Source: Liolophura sinensis (Eukaryota; Mollusca; Polyplacophora; Chitonida; Chitonidae). From it: a stretch of 64,000 nucleotides of DNA. A program made the translations under genes and the position numbers. Under the pieces are notes generated by a model, which was not told where the DNA came from, ran no database searches, and worked only from the letters and a program-made list of their open reading frames with translations. Shown piece after piece: positions 56,343 to 63,721 of the stretch. The number at the start of each line of letters is the position of its first letter. Position 1 is the stretch's first letter. The stretch spans positions 2,912,373 through 2,976,372 of the forward strand of contig NC_088306.1 in assembly GCF_032854445.1 (NCBI RefSeq), read 5' to 3'.

Positions 56343-56904
56343 ATGAGGTGCGGTTGGGGTAACATCTGTTGCGGAGCCAGAAGTGGTTTATTTTTAACGC
56401 GGCTCGGAAATCTGTATTCGCGTTCAGGCGTACGTCGTTCTTCGCAGCGGCCAGTGTGAAGTGCCCTGCTGTTTCTAGAGCAACAAGACAGGTGTCGCTC
56501 GGCTTATACGACACGAATGTGAACCCGGTGTTGAAAACCTTCTTGACCTCGGATTTAGTGGTTTGGACGGACATCGGCGTCACGAGCACATCGATAAGCC
56601 AATCGGGCTCGCGGGATCTGGCAAGGACAAATCGGTCATCACGGCGGACTAAGGAGAGTTTTTGATGCTCTATCGCCTCTGAAGGTGGCCTGCGCTCACC
56701 GATTGCAGCCGAGACGTCTTGAAGGGAATCAAACGTAGCGACAGCTTCTTGCCGCCCCACGTTAATCTTTTTTCGGCTGTAGAAGCCATTTTCGAACTGA
56801 AGGGCGTAAATCTTACCAGGTTGCCCGGGGAGCTCAAAATCCGTCGTGTCAGACAGGTCAGATAGTGACAGACATGTAGAACTGGGACCGGTCGAGTCAA
56901 CCAT
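56275..56904 (-). CDS. Element protein (209 aa), unknown function
   Basis: The start ATG (56902-56904) is two bases after the stop of the penton-like gene, indicating one transcription unit. The sequence is soluble-looking, with beta-strand-like alternation (KIYALQFENGFYSRKKINVG; FTFVSYKPSDTCLVALETAG) and no membrane segment or recognised motif. It could be another capsid-associated protein, but that is only inferred from its position. The last 22 codons overlap the next gene. Confidence 0.75.
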   Translation of the reverse strand: MVDSTGPSSTCLSLSDLSDTTDFELPGQPGKIYALQFENGFYSRKKINVGRQEAVATFDSLQDVSAAIGERRPPSEAIEHQKLSLVRRDDRFVLARSREPDWLIDVLVTPMSVQTTKSEVKKVFNTGFTFVSYKPSDTCLVALETAGHFTLAAAKNDVRLNANTDFRAALKINHFWLRNRCYPNRTSYGADGPRPPFAVYIGYTETVGI

Positions 56905-56906
56905 TA

Positions 56907-57569
56907 TTATGTCGTGATTTCTAGGGCCGCGCTTAGGTAACTGGTATCGAGACGCTTGCCGCTTATATCTAAAAGCGAGACCGTCAGCTTTGTCACGTAT
57001 TCTCTACGCAAATTTTTGAACTGGGGGTTAGGGAAGGAAGCCGTCTTCCCGCAGTTGATCCCTTCGCCGGTCGCTGCGATGGCCCTAAGTAACGTTGAAC
57101 CGCTACTGGTATCAGACGTGATCCTCACGTTTTCTGAGGTGCTCAGTTCGTCCAGATGCACAAATATTTCTTTGTGTGGAACCAAGTCGGGCCATTGATC
57201 AGCTTCCGTAGTGCCATTTCTGGGCATCACCCCGTCGGTGAATCCCAATATGGGGGCCAGCTCTTGCAGCTTTAGGAAGGATTTGCCAGGGAGGCTTATG
57301 GTTAGGCGGCCCGTAGCTTCGTTCATTTTCAGTGAAACGCCAAGGGGGCGGAAGATTATCTTGTCCAGCGTACAAACATTATAGTAACCCCTCGGCACTT
57401 CGACCCGTTCGCCATCAAGCAGGAAGCCCACTCCTGGGTGAATATTCACCCAGGCAGGGTAGAATGTTATTTCGCGGAGGGCAATTTTTAGGCAGCCGTG
57501 ACGGTTGTCAAGAGCCTGTGGCAGCTCCGAGGAGGAGCCGTTTTGAATATTAGTGAGAGTTACGAACAT
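56907..57569 (-). CDS. Probable single-jelly-roll penton / minor capsid protein (220 aa)
   Basis: The N-terminal part has a CLKIALREITFYPAWVNI segment, the pattern of hydrophobic strand plus aromatic and W-x-N-I seen near the start of minor capsid (penton) proteins of Polintons and related viruses. The C-terminal part has EIFVHLDELS, SSGSTLLRAI, then FPNPQFKNLRREYVTKLTVS and a strand with D-x-x-G, which corresponds to the family's typical C-terminal order of strands. The middle has GYYNVCTLDKIIFRPLG and LAPILGFTDG. The length fits a single jelly roll. It is the first gene of a minus-strand trio and starts 22 bases from the divergent gene at 57592. The call rests on pattern memory; structure prediction would decide. 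Confidence 0.62.
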   Translation of the reverse strand: MFVTLTNIQNGSSSELPQALDNRHGCLKIALREITFYPAWVNIHPGVGFLLDGERVEVPRGYYNVCTLDKIIFRPLGVSLKMNEATGRLTISLPGKSFLKLQELAPILGFTDGVMPRNGTTEADQWPDLVPHKEIFVHLDELSTSENVRITSDTSSGSTLLRAIAATGEGINCGKTASFPNPQFKNLRREYVTKLTVSLLDISGKRLDTSYLSAALEITT

Positions 57570-57591
57570 CTTGTATTCCTACGGTAATAGA
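57570..57591. promoter_or_regulatory. Divergent intergenic gap, 22 bp
   Basis: Only 22 bases separate the start codons of the penton-like gene (minus) and the 423-aa gene (plus). Promoter elements for at least one direction must therefore lie within a coding region or in this gap. No TATA motif is visible. Confidence 0.4.
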
Positions 57592-58863
57592 ATGAACAGA
57601 GAGGCGTTTACTTTTAATAGGGTAGCGACCTATAAGGCCGGGTCATTCTATGCTGTTCAAACCCACGCAGAACAGCTGACGCGAACAGACATTTACGCGC
57701 AGGAGGGCAAGGCCTTTCAGGTTCAGTTCGCGGATGTATTTTCGAAGTACCGCCTGCCCAAGGTAACCAGCTATTCCATCGTTCAGGCCTGGAACACCAA
57801 CCCAATGCAGTTCTGGCAGAATCAGGTGAATTTCGCGGTCTGGTGCGCAACGACGGGCTGTGGAGTATCCGCCAAAGACCATCTTCTCGCCGCCGATCCG
57901 TGCATAAAGGCCTTGTACGCATTTCACGTCTACTATCAGGTCCGACGGGTTTTGGAGGAGATCAAAGCCCCGCTACCGCAAGACAGAGCATGGGACTGGC
58001 TAAATAATCCCTACGACCGGCGGGCTTATGAAAGGATCTGCGGAGAGTTTCGGGTGTCACCGCACACAGACTGGAGGCGAGGTGGGGGCGCCAATCACGG
58101 ACTCGGGGTGGCATACAACTACTGGACGAACCGCGGCTACCACCCAATCGGTGACGGCAGTTTTGATCCGGGCAGGATGACGTTCCCGAAGACGTTCGGC
58201 AAGCTCCACGTCGATTACATTGAACAGGACAGCGTAGACGCCTGGGGGTCGTTTATTGTTGAAACATCCTCTGGATTCACGCAGCCTGGTGTGGAGCGCT
58301 TGAACGATTCCATCCGGACCTACGTATGGACCATATTAGGCGCCCAAGCGCAAACGAGGACGCGTATTCTTGGGACGGGAACAGCATTCGATGCACAAAA
58401 GCAGTTCTTCGCCAATGTGGAAGACGCCATTGCCTCTCCAGTCGATCTCCCCTCAGCAATCAAACGGTACCAGGACGTTCTACAATACGCCGGTAGCGTG
58501 GTCGACTTTGTGTTCGGCATAGGCCTTTACATGGCTCCCAGCGACATGTTGCTGCGGATCGGCCAGATAGCCAACTACAATAACAAAATCGTCGTGGCCA
58601 CAGAAGAACAGAAGCTAGGTTCTAACGAGGGTGTGAACGACGTAGTGCCGCCCACTTTGCAGCGGGCAGATAGGGGGATTGTAAAGCCGCAAGAGACTGT
58701 GCCGCACAGCCCTGTTGTCCCTGTTCCGAAGGAACAGGAACAACAACAACAACAGCTCCGCGCGGCGGATTCATTTCCGTTAGCGCAATATAACCACGAA
58801 GCGGAAAAGACAGCCCTCGTGGTGGCCGGGGTGGCCATCGGTTTACTGCTGTTATGGCATTAA
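57592..58863 (+). CDS. Large element protein with C-terminal membrane anchor (423 aa), unknown function
   Basis: ATG 57592 (MNREAFTFNRVATYK) is preferred to an upstream GTG at 57553, whose extra codons overlap the penton-like start. The N-terminal two thirds is globular and rich in aromatic residues, with QFWQNQVNFAVWCATTGCG and a WLNNPYDRRAYERICGEF block. From about residue 355 it becomes Pro/Glu/Gln-rich with a CAA repeat (58739-58756). The last 17 residues (TALVVAGVAIGLLLLWH) form a tail anchor. It lies between two capsid-type genes and may be a virion or membrane protein; no named family is recognised. I have the impression of relatives in cnidarian and other invertebrate genomes, which needs a search. 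Its last 12 bases overlap the convergent neighbour. Confidence 0.8.
   Translation: MNREAFTFNRVATYKAGSFYAVQTHAEQLTRTDIYAQEGKAFQVQFADVFSKYRLPKVTSYSIVQAWNTNPMQFWQNQVNFAVWCATTGCGVSAKDHLLAADPCIKALYAFHVYYQVRRVLEEIKAPLPQDRAWDWLNNPYDRRAYERICGEFRVSPHTDWRRGGGANHGLGVAYNYWTNRGYHPIGDGSFDPGRMTFPKTFGKLHVDYIEQDSVDAWGSFIVETSSGFTQPGVERLNDSIRTYVWTILGAQAQTRTRILGTGTAFDAQKQFFANVEDAIASPVDLPSAIKRYQDVLQYAGSVVDFVFGIGLYMAPSDMLLRIGQIANYNNKIVVATEEQKLGSNEGVNDVVPPTLQRADRGIVKPQETVPHSPVVPVPKEQEQQQQQLRAADSFPLAQYNHEAEKTALVVAGVAIGLLLLWH
58721..58737 (+). repeat. Palindrome motif copy 1, CTGTTCCGAAGGAACAG
   Basis: Contains the 15-mer CTGTTCCGAAGGAAC and extends to a 7-bp stem with a 3-base loop. It lies inside the 423-aa gene, read as V-P-K-E. 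Other copies are at 62273-62287 and, reversed, at 63357-63371. Confidence 0.85.
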
Positions 58864-60148
58864 CCAGTTCCGAACGGCTATGAGTAATAGGCCGCCTACT
58901 GCGACGACTAGGGCCCAGACATTGTCGGCCAACCACCCAGCCGTTTTTTCCGAGAAGGTTCAGGAGCCAGGATACGATACTGCCAATTATCCCTGGAATC
59001 GCTGCGGCCGCCTTCCCAGCCAGCTTGCCAAGGGCCCGTGCGAGGGACTGGAGATGCTTTTTCACCCACTCTTTGACACCGCGCCCGTCCTCTGGTTTAG
59101 GAGACGGCGTGCCCCCGCCGCCAGACCCGCCGCTCAGCGCTAGCTTCAACGCAAGCGTTATTGTCGAGATTGCCATCCCAATAGCTGTGAGAATGGACAC
59201 GATTGTTACCCCCTGCTCACGGAAGAGGGGACGAACTCTCTCGGCCAGTGTGGTGTCCTTGTGGAGGATGCGATCGATGGTCTCCCTAATGCGGTTTATT
59301 TGCGTTCGCAGGGCCTCGCCCGTTGCAGAGGCTGCTTCGAGCCGGGCCGCCCTTTCATCCTCGAGGTTCCGTATTAGTTCGGCGATCCGACGCCGGGTGA
59401 ATTCATCAACACCGTCGGTGTTGGCCTCTTCCAACTTCTGTTTCTGTTTAGCTAAGTCTCTTTCGATTGCCGACAGCTTGGCAAGGTTATTCGTGTGCTC
59501 CCCGCGAATGGTTTGCAGAGCCTTGTCTAGCCCCCGGAGTTCCCGAAGCGGGAGCGGCGGATCGTTCATTGTTTCAAGAACACGCCCGACCTCACTATCT
59601 GTGAAGCTGGTTTCCAAAGCTTCTATGGTCTCTGTCGCGGGCTGGTTTAAATCCTTCAGCTCCATGGTATCTGCCTCGGCGGCAGCGGCACCAATCTTAT
59701 CGCTCACAGTCTGCAGGGCTCTGACCGCTGTCGGAGCCAAGGTTGTCTTCCGCCTCCAGTTGGTAAAGCCAAGCTCTTTGATCGCCGCGGGACCGCCGGC
59801 CTCGCTCTCGCCGTATAATGTGGAGAGCGCTAGTGGTTCCCCCGTGCGGAGGTTTGTAAGCCTCAGGTTTGGAAATGCGGCGAGGCGGAGACGCCCATCT
59901 ACGAGCACAAACTTTTTGGAATCCCGCCCCAGTTCAGGGGTAAGCCCCATGTCCGCAAAGTAGTTGTAATAGCCATCCACGGCAGCCCGCGTCAACTCAC
60001 TTCGAAGACTTGATCGGTTGCTTGTTTCTGTCGCGGTATTGTTTACAATGTCATTGTCGCGCACGAACTGCAGAGGTAGTGGTGGATCATCATCGTCAGG
60101 ATCTTCCGGGGGGTCCGGCCGATCGCCATAATCACCGATGTCGGCCAT
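58852..60148 (-). CDS. Coiled-coil membrane protein, about 430 aa, broken by a frame change
   Basis: It starts at ATG 60146-60148 with an acidic Pro/Asp-rich N-terminus. Residues about 205-295 are strongly charged and likely coiled coil (LAKLSAIERDLAKQKQKLEE and following). A membrane helix lies at about 313-338, then a Gly/Ser linker, then a long amphipathic or hydrophobic helix region (about 357-400, with PGIIGSIVSWLLNLLG). At residue 401, at the A6 run (T6 on the plus strand, 58944-58949), the frame shifts. Hydrophobic sequence continues in the neighbouring frame to a stop at 58852-58854, while the original frame runs on as meaningless antisense of the 423-aa gene. That is why I end the gene at 58852. 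It overlaps the convergent gene by 12 bases. Function unknown; a membrane-acting virion protein is possible. Confidence 0.72.
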
Positions 60149-60203
60149 TGTCCGAATTAAACACTTCTTTTCTATGTCTTTAACATACCATTAGATAGGA
60201 ATA
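60149..60203. promoter_or_regulatory. Divergent promoter gap between coiled-coil gene and capsid gene
   Basis: This 55-bp gap is AT-richer than the genes around it (it includes AATTAAACA and TTAGATAGGAATAATG). It separates two divergently transcribed genes and is the obvious place for their promoters. No specific motif is claimed. Confidence 0.4.
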
Positions 60204-61499
60204 ATGAGTTCGAACGCATACGGTCGCAGACTCAACCCCTTCAGAAGACTCCGAGAGCCGTTGGCAGCGAAAGGTGTGCGGCAGTCCGTGGTCGTCACAA
60301 ACAATCCGAGCACAATCGACGCGAATCAGCAACTATTGGTCCGCTTCCCCAACCTCGGCGAGCATGACGTCATTGTGCCCGGCACCGCTTGCCTGGCCTT
60401 TACGATTGCGCTCAACTCGACGGACGCGAACGCCACCGTGGTCGGCAACCTCGGGCGCGCCATCGTAAAGAAGACCACGATCAAAGTCAGCGGAAATGAA
60501 GTGATGTCCATCGATGACTCCGATGTATTTCATTGCTACGGCGATCTATGGCTGACCAGGAACGAAGGGCAGAATGCGGCCTACCAAGGCATCGGCAGCG
60601 ACAACATGCTCAAACATCGCGTCGGGGCGGATGACGCGAATAATAATGCGGGAGACAATGCGATCGCTCGTGCCATGGGCAACCGGTTCTGCATCCCGCT
60701 AGATTTCGAGATTTTGGAGAGCCACATGCCGTTCTATCAGAGCGCACTCTCCGACCGACTCGAGTACGAACTAACCTTCAACGATTACGGCCGGGTCGTG
60801 AAGGCATCGGGTGATGCCGCCGCCGCTTACACCATCGACAATATCAGTCTGGAGTTCGACAAGATAACCGAACAGGAGCTGGCTAGGCAGATCCGCGGCC
60901 AGTTCATCCATAACGTCACAATCTTCTATGATCGCGTCCTTCGCCACCGAAAATTGGCGAAGAACAAATCCGACACGCTGTGGAACATTAACCTTAACGT
61001 GCCCGCGAGGTCGATGAAGGGAATCCTGATGCTGTTCGAGACGTCTTCAGCGGGGGCATTGTGGGAGCGTCGGTCTGAATCCTTCTACAGCCCGAAGATC
61101 ACCAAAGTGGAGGTTACCGTTGAGGGTGTCCCCAATCAGCAATACAGCCAGGGAATGCGGGCATACCAACAGTGGGAAGAAGCCAGGAAATTCTTCGCCA
61201 GCTCACCCATTAGGAAGCGGGACCCGGAGGTGGCTAGGGTCGTAAAAGACTTGGGTCTGGCGGATGTATCCTTGGAGGAGTTCCTGAGGTCGAAGTACGC
61301 TTTCTGGCTTGACCTTCGGACGAGTGACGACGACCAGCTGCATGGTAGTGGGCGACGCGTGGTTAACACCAGCGAGGGAATCACATTGCAGATTACGAAA
61401 GAGGCAGAGGGGGATGGAGTATTGAACGTGTATCTGTATGTGATTATGGACGCTCAGCTACACCTCGAGAATGGCCGGTTCGTCAGCGCCCTGTATTGA
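60204..61499 (+). CDS. Probable double-jelly-roll major capsid protein (431 aa)
   Basis: A full open frame of 431 codons, within the size range of compact double-jelly-roll capsid proteins. It opens with a basic segment (YGRRLNPFRRLRE) and then NNPSTIDANQQLLVRFPNLG. It is rich in predicted beta strands and loops, with no membrane segment. The strongest support is context: the packaging ATPase overlaps its end, as capsid and ATPase genes often adjoin in Polinton-like and related viruses, and a penton-like gene is nearby. The second half contains a charged helical insert (about 315-370, EARKFFASSPIRKRDPEVAR). I have the impression that close relatives exist as uncharacterised proteins in invertebrate genomes; this is not verified. 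Structure prediction would decide. Confidence 0.65.
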   Translation: MSSNAYGRRLNPFRRLREPLAAKGVRQSVVVTNNPSTIDANQQLLVRFPNLGEHDVIVPGTACLAFTIALNSTDANATVVGNLGRAIVKKTTIKVSGNEVMSIDDSDVFHCYGDLWLTRNEGQNAAYQGIGSDNMLKHRVGADDANNNAGDNAIARAMGNRFCIPLDFEILESHMPFYQSALSDRLEYELTFNDYGRVVKASGDAAAAYTIDNISLEFDKITEQELARQIRGQFIHNVTIFYDRVLRHRKLAKNKSDTLWNINLNVPARSMKGILMLFETSSAGALWERRSESFYSPKITKVEVTVEGVPNQQYSQGMRAYQQWEEARKFFASSPIRKRDPEVARVVKDLGLADVSLEEFLRSKYAFWLDLRTSDDDQLHGSGRRVVNTSEGITLQITKEAEGDGVLNVYLYVIMDAQLHLENGRFVSALY

Positions 61500-62113
61500 T
61501 TTCCCCAAGGAGGCCCACAGCGCGATCATCTGTGGGCAGACGGGGTGCGGAAAAAACCGTCTTCGTTCTAGACCTGTTGGAGGGTCCTTTCCGCGGTGCC
61601 TTCCAACATATTGTGATCCTATGCCCCACTTTTCGGTATAACAAGGCCTACCAGCTGCGGCCGTGGATTCAGTCTGATCCAGAGGTCTACTGTTTAGACC
61701 CGGGCGAGCGGCTCCACGACTACCTTCGGGCGCTCCACCATCTTTTTGAGGGGGAGCCTACTTTGTACATCGTCGACGACTGCAGCGCGACGAAGGCGAT
61801 GACGAAGAAAAAAGACATGCTTTCAGAGCTGGCCTTCTCGGGCCGTCATGCGAGCCAAAGCGTCTGGGTCCTTACTCAAAAGTACAACTCCGTCCTCAAA
61901 GACCTACGCGAGCAGACGCGTTGGGTGGCTCTCTTCCACTGCAAGGACCGGGACTCGTTTGGAGAGTGCCTCCGAGAGAATGACGTCATCCCGACCCCGG
62001 AAGAAAGGGCAGCGGTTCGACGGCTGCTCGCAGAGAAGAAGCATTCTAAGCTCCTGCTGAAGACGGATCAGCCAGTTGCTTATCAGGTGTTAAGCCAAAC
62101 AGCTGTTGAGTAA
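61471..62113 (+). CDS. A32-like (FtsK/HerA family) genome-packaging ATPase, frame broken in Walker A
   Basis: The protein should start at ATG 61471, inside the last 29 bases of the capsid gene. Residues 22-28 give the P-loop GQTGCGK, and the frame changes immediately after, at an A6 run (61551-61556). The rest is open from there to 62113. It has the Walker B LYIVDDCSA (about 61763-61789, with the paired acidic residues typical of this family) and GRHASQSVWVLTQKYNSV (from about 61840), the motif downstream of Walker B in A32-type ATPases. Such enzymes pump DNA into preformed capsids. Total length of about 213 residues fits compact members. As read, the gene would not yield an active enzyme unless slippage occurs or the extra base is an error. 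Confidence 0.88.
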
Positions 62114-62181
62114 TCACTTGTGCACTGAAGCACTTGTGCATGCCGCGATACTGATTGCGCGACTATATTAGACAAAGGAGA

Positions 62182-62775
62182 ATGTGGACGCATGCGATAG
62201 TTCGAATGAACAGAGTAAGGATGGAATGTGACGACCTGATTGACGAGCTGCTAGGCGATGCCGAGCCCCCTACTGTTCCGAAGGAACGTGACAGCCATGT
62301 GCTGCCCGGTGGCCATGTGCCGCCCGGTGATGCGCCAAACAGTGCGACACAGCATAGAGACAGATTGGCCGCACTTGCGTCTGGTGGGCAGGCCGAGCGG
62401 TATTTGGGGAAGAACGTTACGGCTGAAGGCATCGACGCCATGAGCGACGAAGACATCGAAAAGCTGTACTCTCGCTACGAGGCTCGACTGGGTGCTCAGA
62501 TGACGCAGACGCTCGGAAAAGCCGCACTGCGATTCTATTCAGTGGTGGCCAGCACGGTTCTACCTATCCCACCCGAGAATCAACCAAAGCTTGTAGCAGA
62601 CCTCGAGGCTGACCCGTTTGTTGACCACGCTCTATTAAGAGCGTCTTGCGATTTGTACCACCGTTTCGGTATGTACTTAGCCCCGCTAACCATGGCGCTG
62701 ACCACCGCAAAATATTGTTTGTTTGGACACAAGTGCCCTCGAAATCCATCTTATCAGGATGAATCCAACGAGTGA
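62182..62775 (+). CDS. Element protein (197 aa), unknown function
   Basis: ATG 62182 (MWTHAIVRMNRVRME) follows the purine-rich GACAAAGGAGA and is taken as start. ATGs at 62206 and 62221 are possible too. The N-terminal third is acidic and Pro/Gly-rich, with a short repeat (LPGGHVPPGD). From about residue 75 it is helical and looks conserved (EGIDAMSDEDIEKLYSRYEA; VASTVLPIPPENQPKLVADL; then a Cys/His-containing C-terminus, YCLFGHKCPRN). It follows the ATPase by 68 bases in the same direction and is probably in the same transcription unit. No named family is recognised. Confidence 0.75.
   Translation: MWTHAIVRMNRVRMECDDLIDELLGDAEPPTVPKERDSHVLPGGHVPPGDAPNSATQHRDRLAALASGGQAERYLGKNVTAEGIDAMSDEDIEKLYSRYEARLGAQMTQTLGKAALRFYSVVASTVLPIPPENQPKLVADLEADPFVDHALLRASCDLYHRFGMYLAPLTMALTTAKYCLFGHKCPRNPSYQDESNE
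62273..62287 (+). repeat. Palindrome motif copy 2, CTGTTCCGAAGGAAC
   Basis: Exact copy of the 15-mer at 58721-58735, in the same reading phase (V-P-K-E), inside the 197-aa gene. Confidence 0.85.
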
Positions 62776-62836
62776 GCGGGAGACGAGCCCTGCTGCTGAC
62801 GACGGCACGACAGCAAAGCCAATAGCTAAGCAATAG
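62759..62836 (+). pseudogene. Truncated duplicate of the next gene's start
   Basis: ATG 62759 opens a 25-codon frame (MNPTSERETSPAADD...) that overlaps the end of the 197-aa gene and stops in the minisatellite. Its first 11 codons match the start of the gene at 62971 (MDPTSELETSP) with three base differences. TAACCATGGCGCTGA also occurs upstream of both (62687 and 62926). One of the two is the original overlapping start, displaced by a duplication. Confidence 0.8.
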
Positions 62837-62920
62837 CTAAGCAATAGTTAAGCAATAGCTAAGAATAGCTAAGCAATAGTTAAGCAATAGCTAAGAATAG
62901 CTAAGCAATAGTTAAGCAGT
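62812..62920 (+). repeat. Minisatellite of 10-11 bp, about ten copies
   Basis: Units are CAATAGCTAAG, CAATAGTTAAG and AATAGCTAAG, in a partly higher-order pattern. Every unit carries TAG and TAA, so it closes frames. It separates the two copies of the gene start at 62759 and 62971. Confidence 0.93.
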
Positions 62921-62970
62921 GTTAACCATGGCGCTGAGCATTTGAACAGGCGGTTTTTTCACGTATAGAG

Positions 62971-63477
62971 ATGGATCCAACGAGCGAGCTGGAGACGAGC
63001 CCTTCTACGGGACAAGCGCCCCAAAGCGTGGCAGCCCCTTCTACGGGACAAGCGCCGCAAAGCGTGACAGCCCCTTCTGCGGAACGCGTGAAGGATCCCA
63101 AAAGAGTCGCTGCGGGGCTAGCTAGCGCAGCAGCGAGAAAGGCGAAGTCGGAAAAAGTCTTAGAGGAACTTCGCAGAGCTAAAGCTGCTTTGCTTCCGCA
63201 TTCCGTAGAATCGACACCCGAAGAGCCGAAGCGGGCTGAGAAGTCCAAAACCTCGGAAAAGCCGGAGCGGACTGAAAAGCCCAAAACCTCGGAAATGCTC
63301 AGCTGGGCCCCCTTGGCGCTGTTAGTCGTTGGGGTGGGTGTCCTGGTCCTGTCCCGGTTCCTTCGGAACAGGAACAGCAATAGCACGCGACACGAAGTGT
63401 CAGCAGCGTGCGAAGCCAGAATCTCGGAGCCACCAAATTTCCATTTGAAGAAGCGCCACCCTAACTATATGCTGTAG
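62971..63477 (+). CDS. Element protein with repeats and one membrane helix (168 aa)
   Basis: ATG 62971 opens a frame with two 12-residue repeats (APSTGQAPQSV, residues about 11-35), a basic helical part (AGLASAAARKAKSEKVLEEL, about 48-67), a second pair of repeats (KPERTEKPKTSE type, about 86-108), a membrane helix (about 110-130, WAPLALLVVGVGVLVLSRF) and a basic tail. The repeats are in-frame DNA duplications of 36 bases, so the gene tolerates length change. Its start is duplicated upstream, beyond a minisatellite. It is probably a virion or membrane protein; function unknown. Confidence 0.72.
   Translation: MDPTSELETSPSTGQAPQSVAAPSTGQAPQSVTAPSAERVKDPKRVAAGLASAAARKAKSEKVLEELRRAKAALLPHSVESTPEEPKRAEKSKTSEKPERTEKPKTSEMLSWAPLALLVVGVGVLVLSRFLRNRNSNSTRHEVSAACEARISEPPNFHLKKRHPNYML
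63357..63371 (-). repeat. Palindrome motif copy 3 (reverse), GTTCCTTCGGAACAG
   Basis: Reverse complement of the 15-mer at 58721 and 62273, here in the 168-aa gene just after its membrane segment, read as part of R-F-L-R-N. Confidence 0.85.
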
Positions 63478-63481
63478 AAAT

Positions 63482-63721
63482 ATGTCTTCCCCCACCACTG
63501 ATGGAAAAATGCTGGCCAACGCGGCCTACCACGCAGCTGTAGTCACCTTCCTGGCCGCTGGGTATGCTCGCCTGGGAAAAATGGTCTTGACAACACCGAT
63601 CCCAAAGCTGGACACCACAGCTCGTGACCTGGGCATGGTGACCGTCGATGTCGCTTTAGCCCTCGTTTCCAAGGACATGTTAATTAAACAGGGGATACTC
63701 CCCCCTAATATTATCACGTAA
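63482..63721 (+). CDS. Small element protein (79 aa), unknown function
   Basis: It starts four bases after the preceding stop and ends with TAATG, where the A of its TAA is the A of the next start codon. It has two moderately hydrophobic helices (AAYHAAVVTFLAAGYARLG, about 14-32, and GMVTVDVALALVSKDML, about 51-67). The tight linkage and the look of the sequence suggest a real, conserved small structural or membrane protein. I have the impression of relatives in other invertebrate elements but cannot verify it. Confidence 0.75.
   Translation: MSSPTTDGKMLANAAYHAAVVTFLAAGYARLGKMVLTTPIPKLDTTARDLGMVTVDVALALVSKDMLIKQGILPPNIIT

Noticed and set aside
57553-57591. GTG start giving 13 extra residues on the 423-aa protein
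   Set aside because: The extension overlaps the start of the divergent penton-like gene; the ATG at 57592 is the natural start.
58622-58945. C-terminal 108 codons of the 508-codon minus-strand frame
   Set aside because: After the A6 run this frame is the exact antisense of the 423-aa gene and lacks the hydrophobic character of the continuing neighbour frame.
59025-59963. 312-codon plus-strand open frame
   Set aside because: It is antisense to the coiled-coil membrane gene; Ser/Arg-rich low-complexity content and no recognisable domain mark it as a shadow frame in GC-rich DNA.
61551-61557. A_AAA_AAC heptamer in zero-frame phase in the ATPase gene, a classical -1 ribosomal frameshift site; the same heptamer is present in the coiled-coil gene
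   Set aside because: A -1 shift leads to the wrong frame in both genes; the downstream coding frame lies in the other direction. Canonical -1 frameshifting therefore does not explain the breaks.
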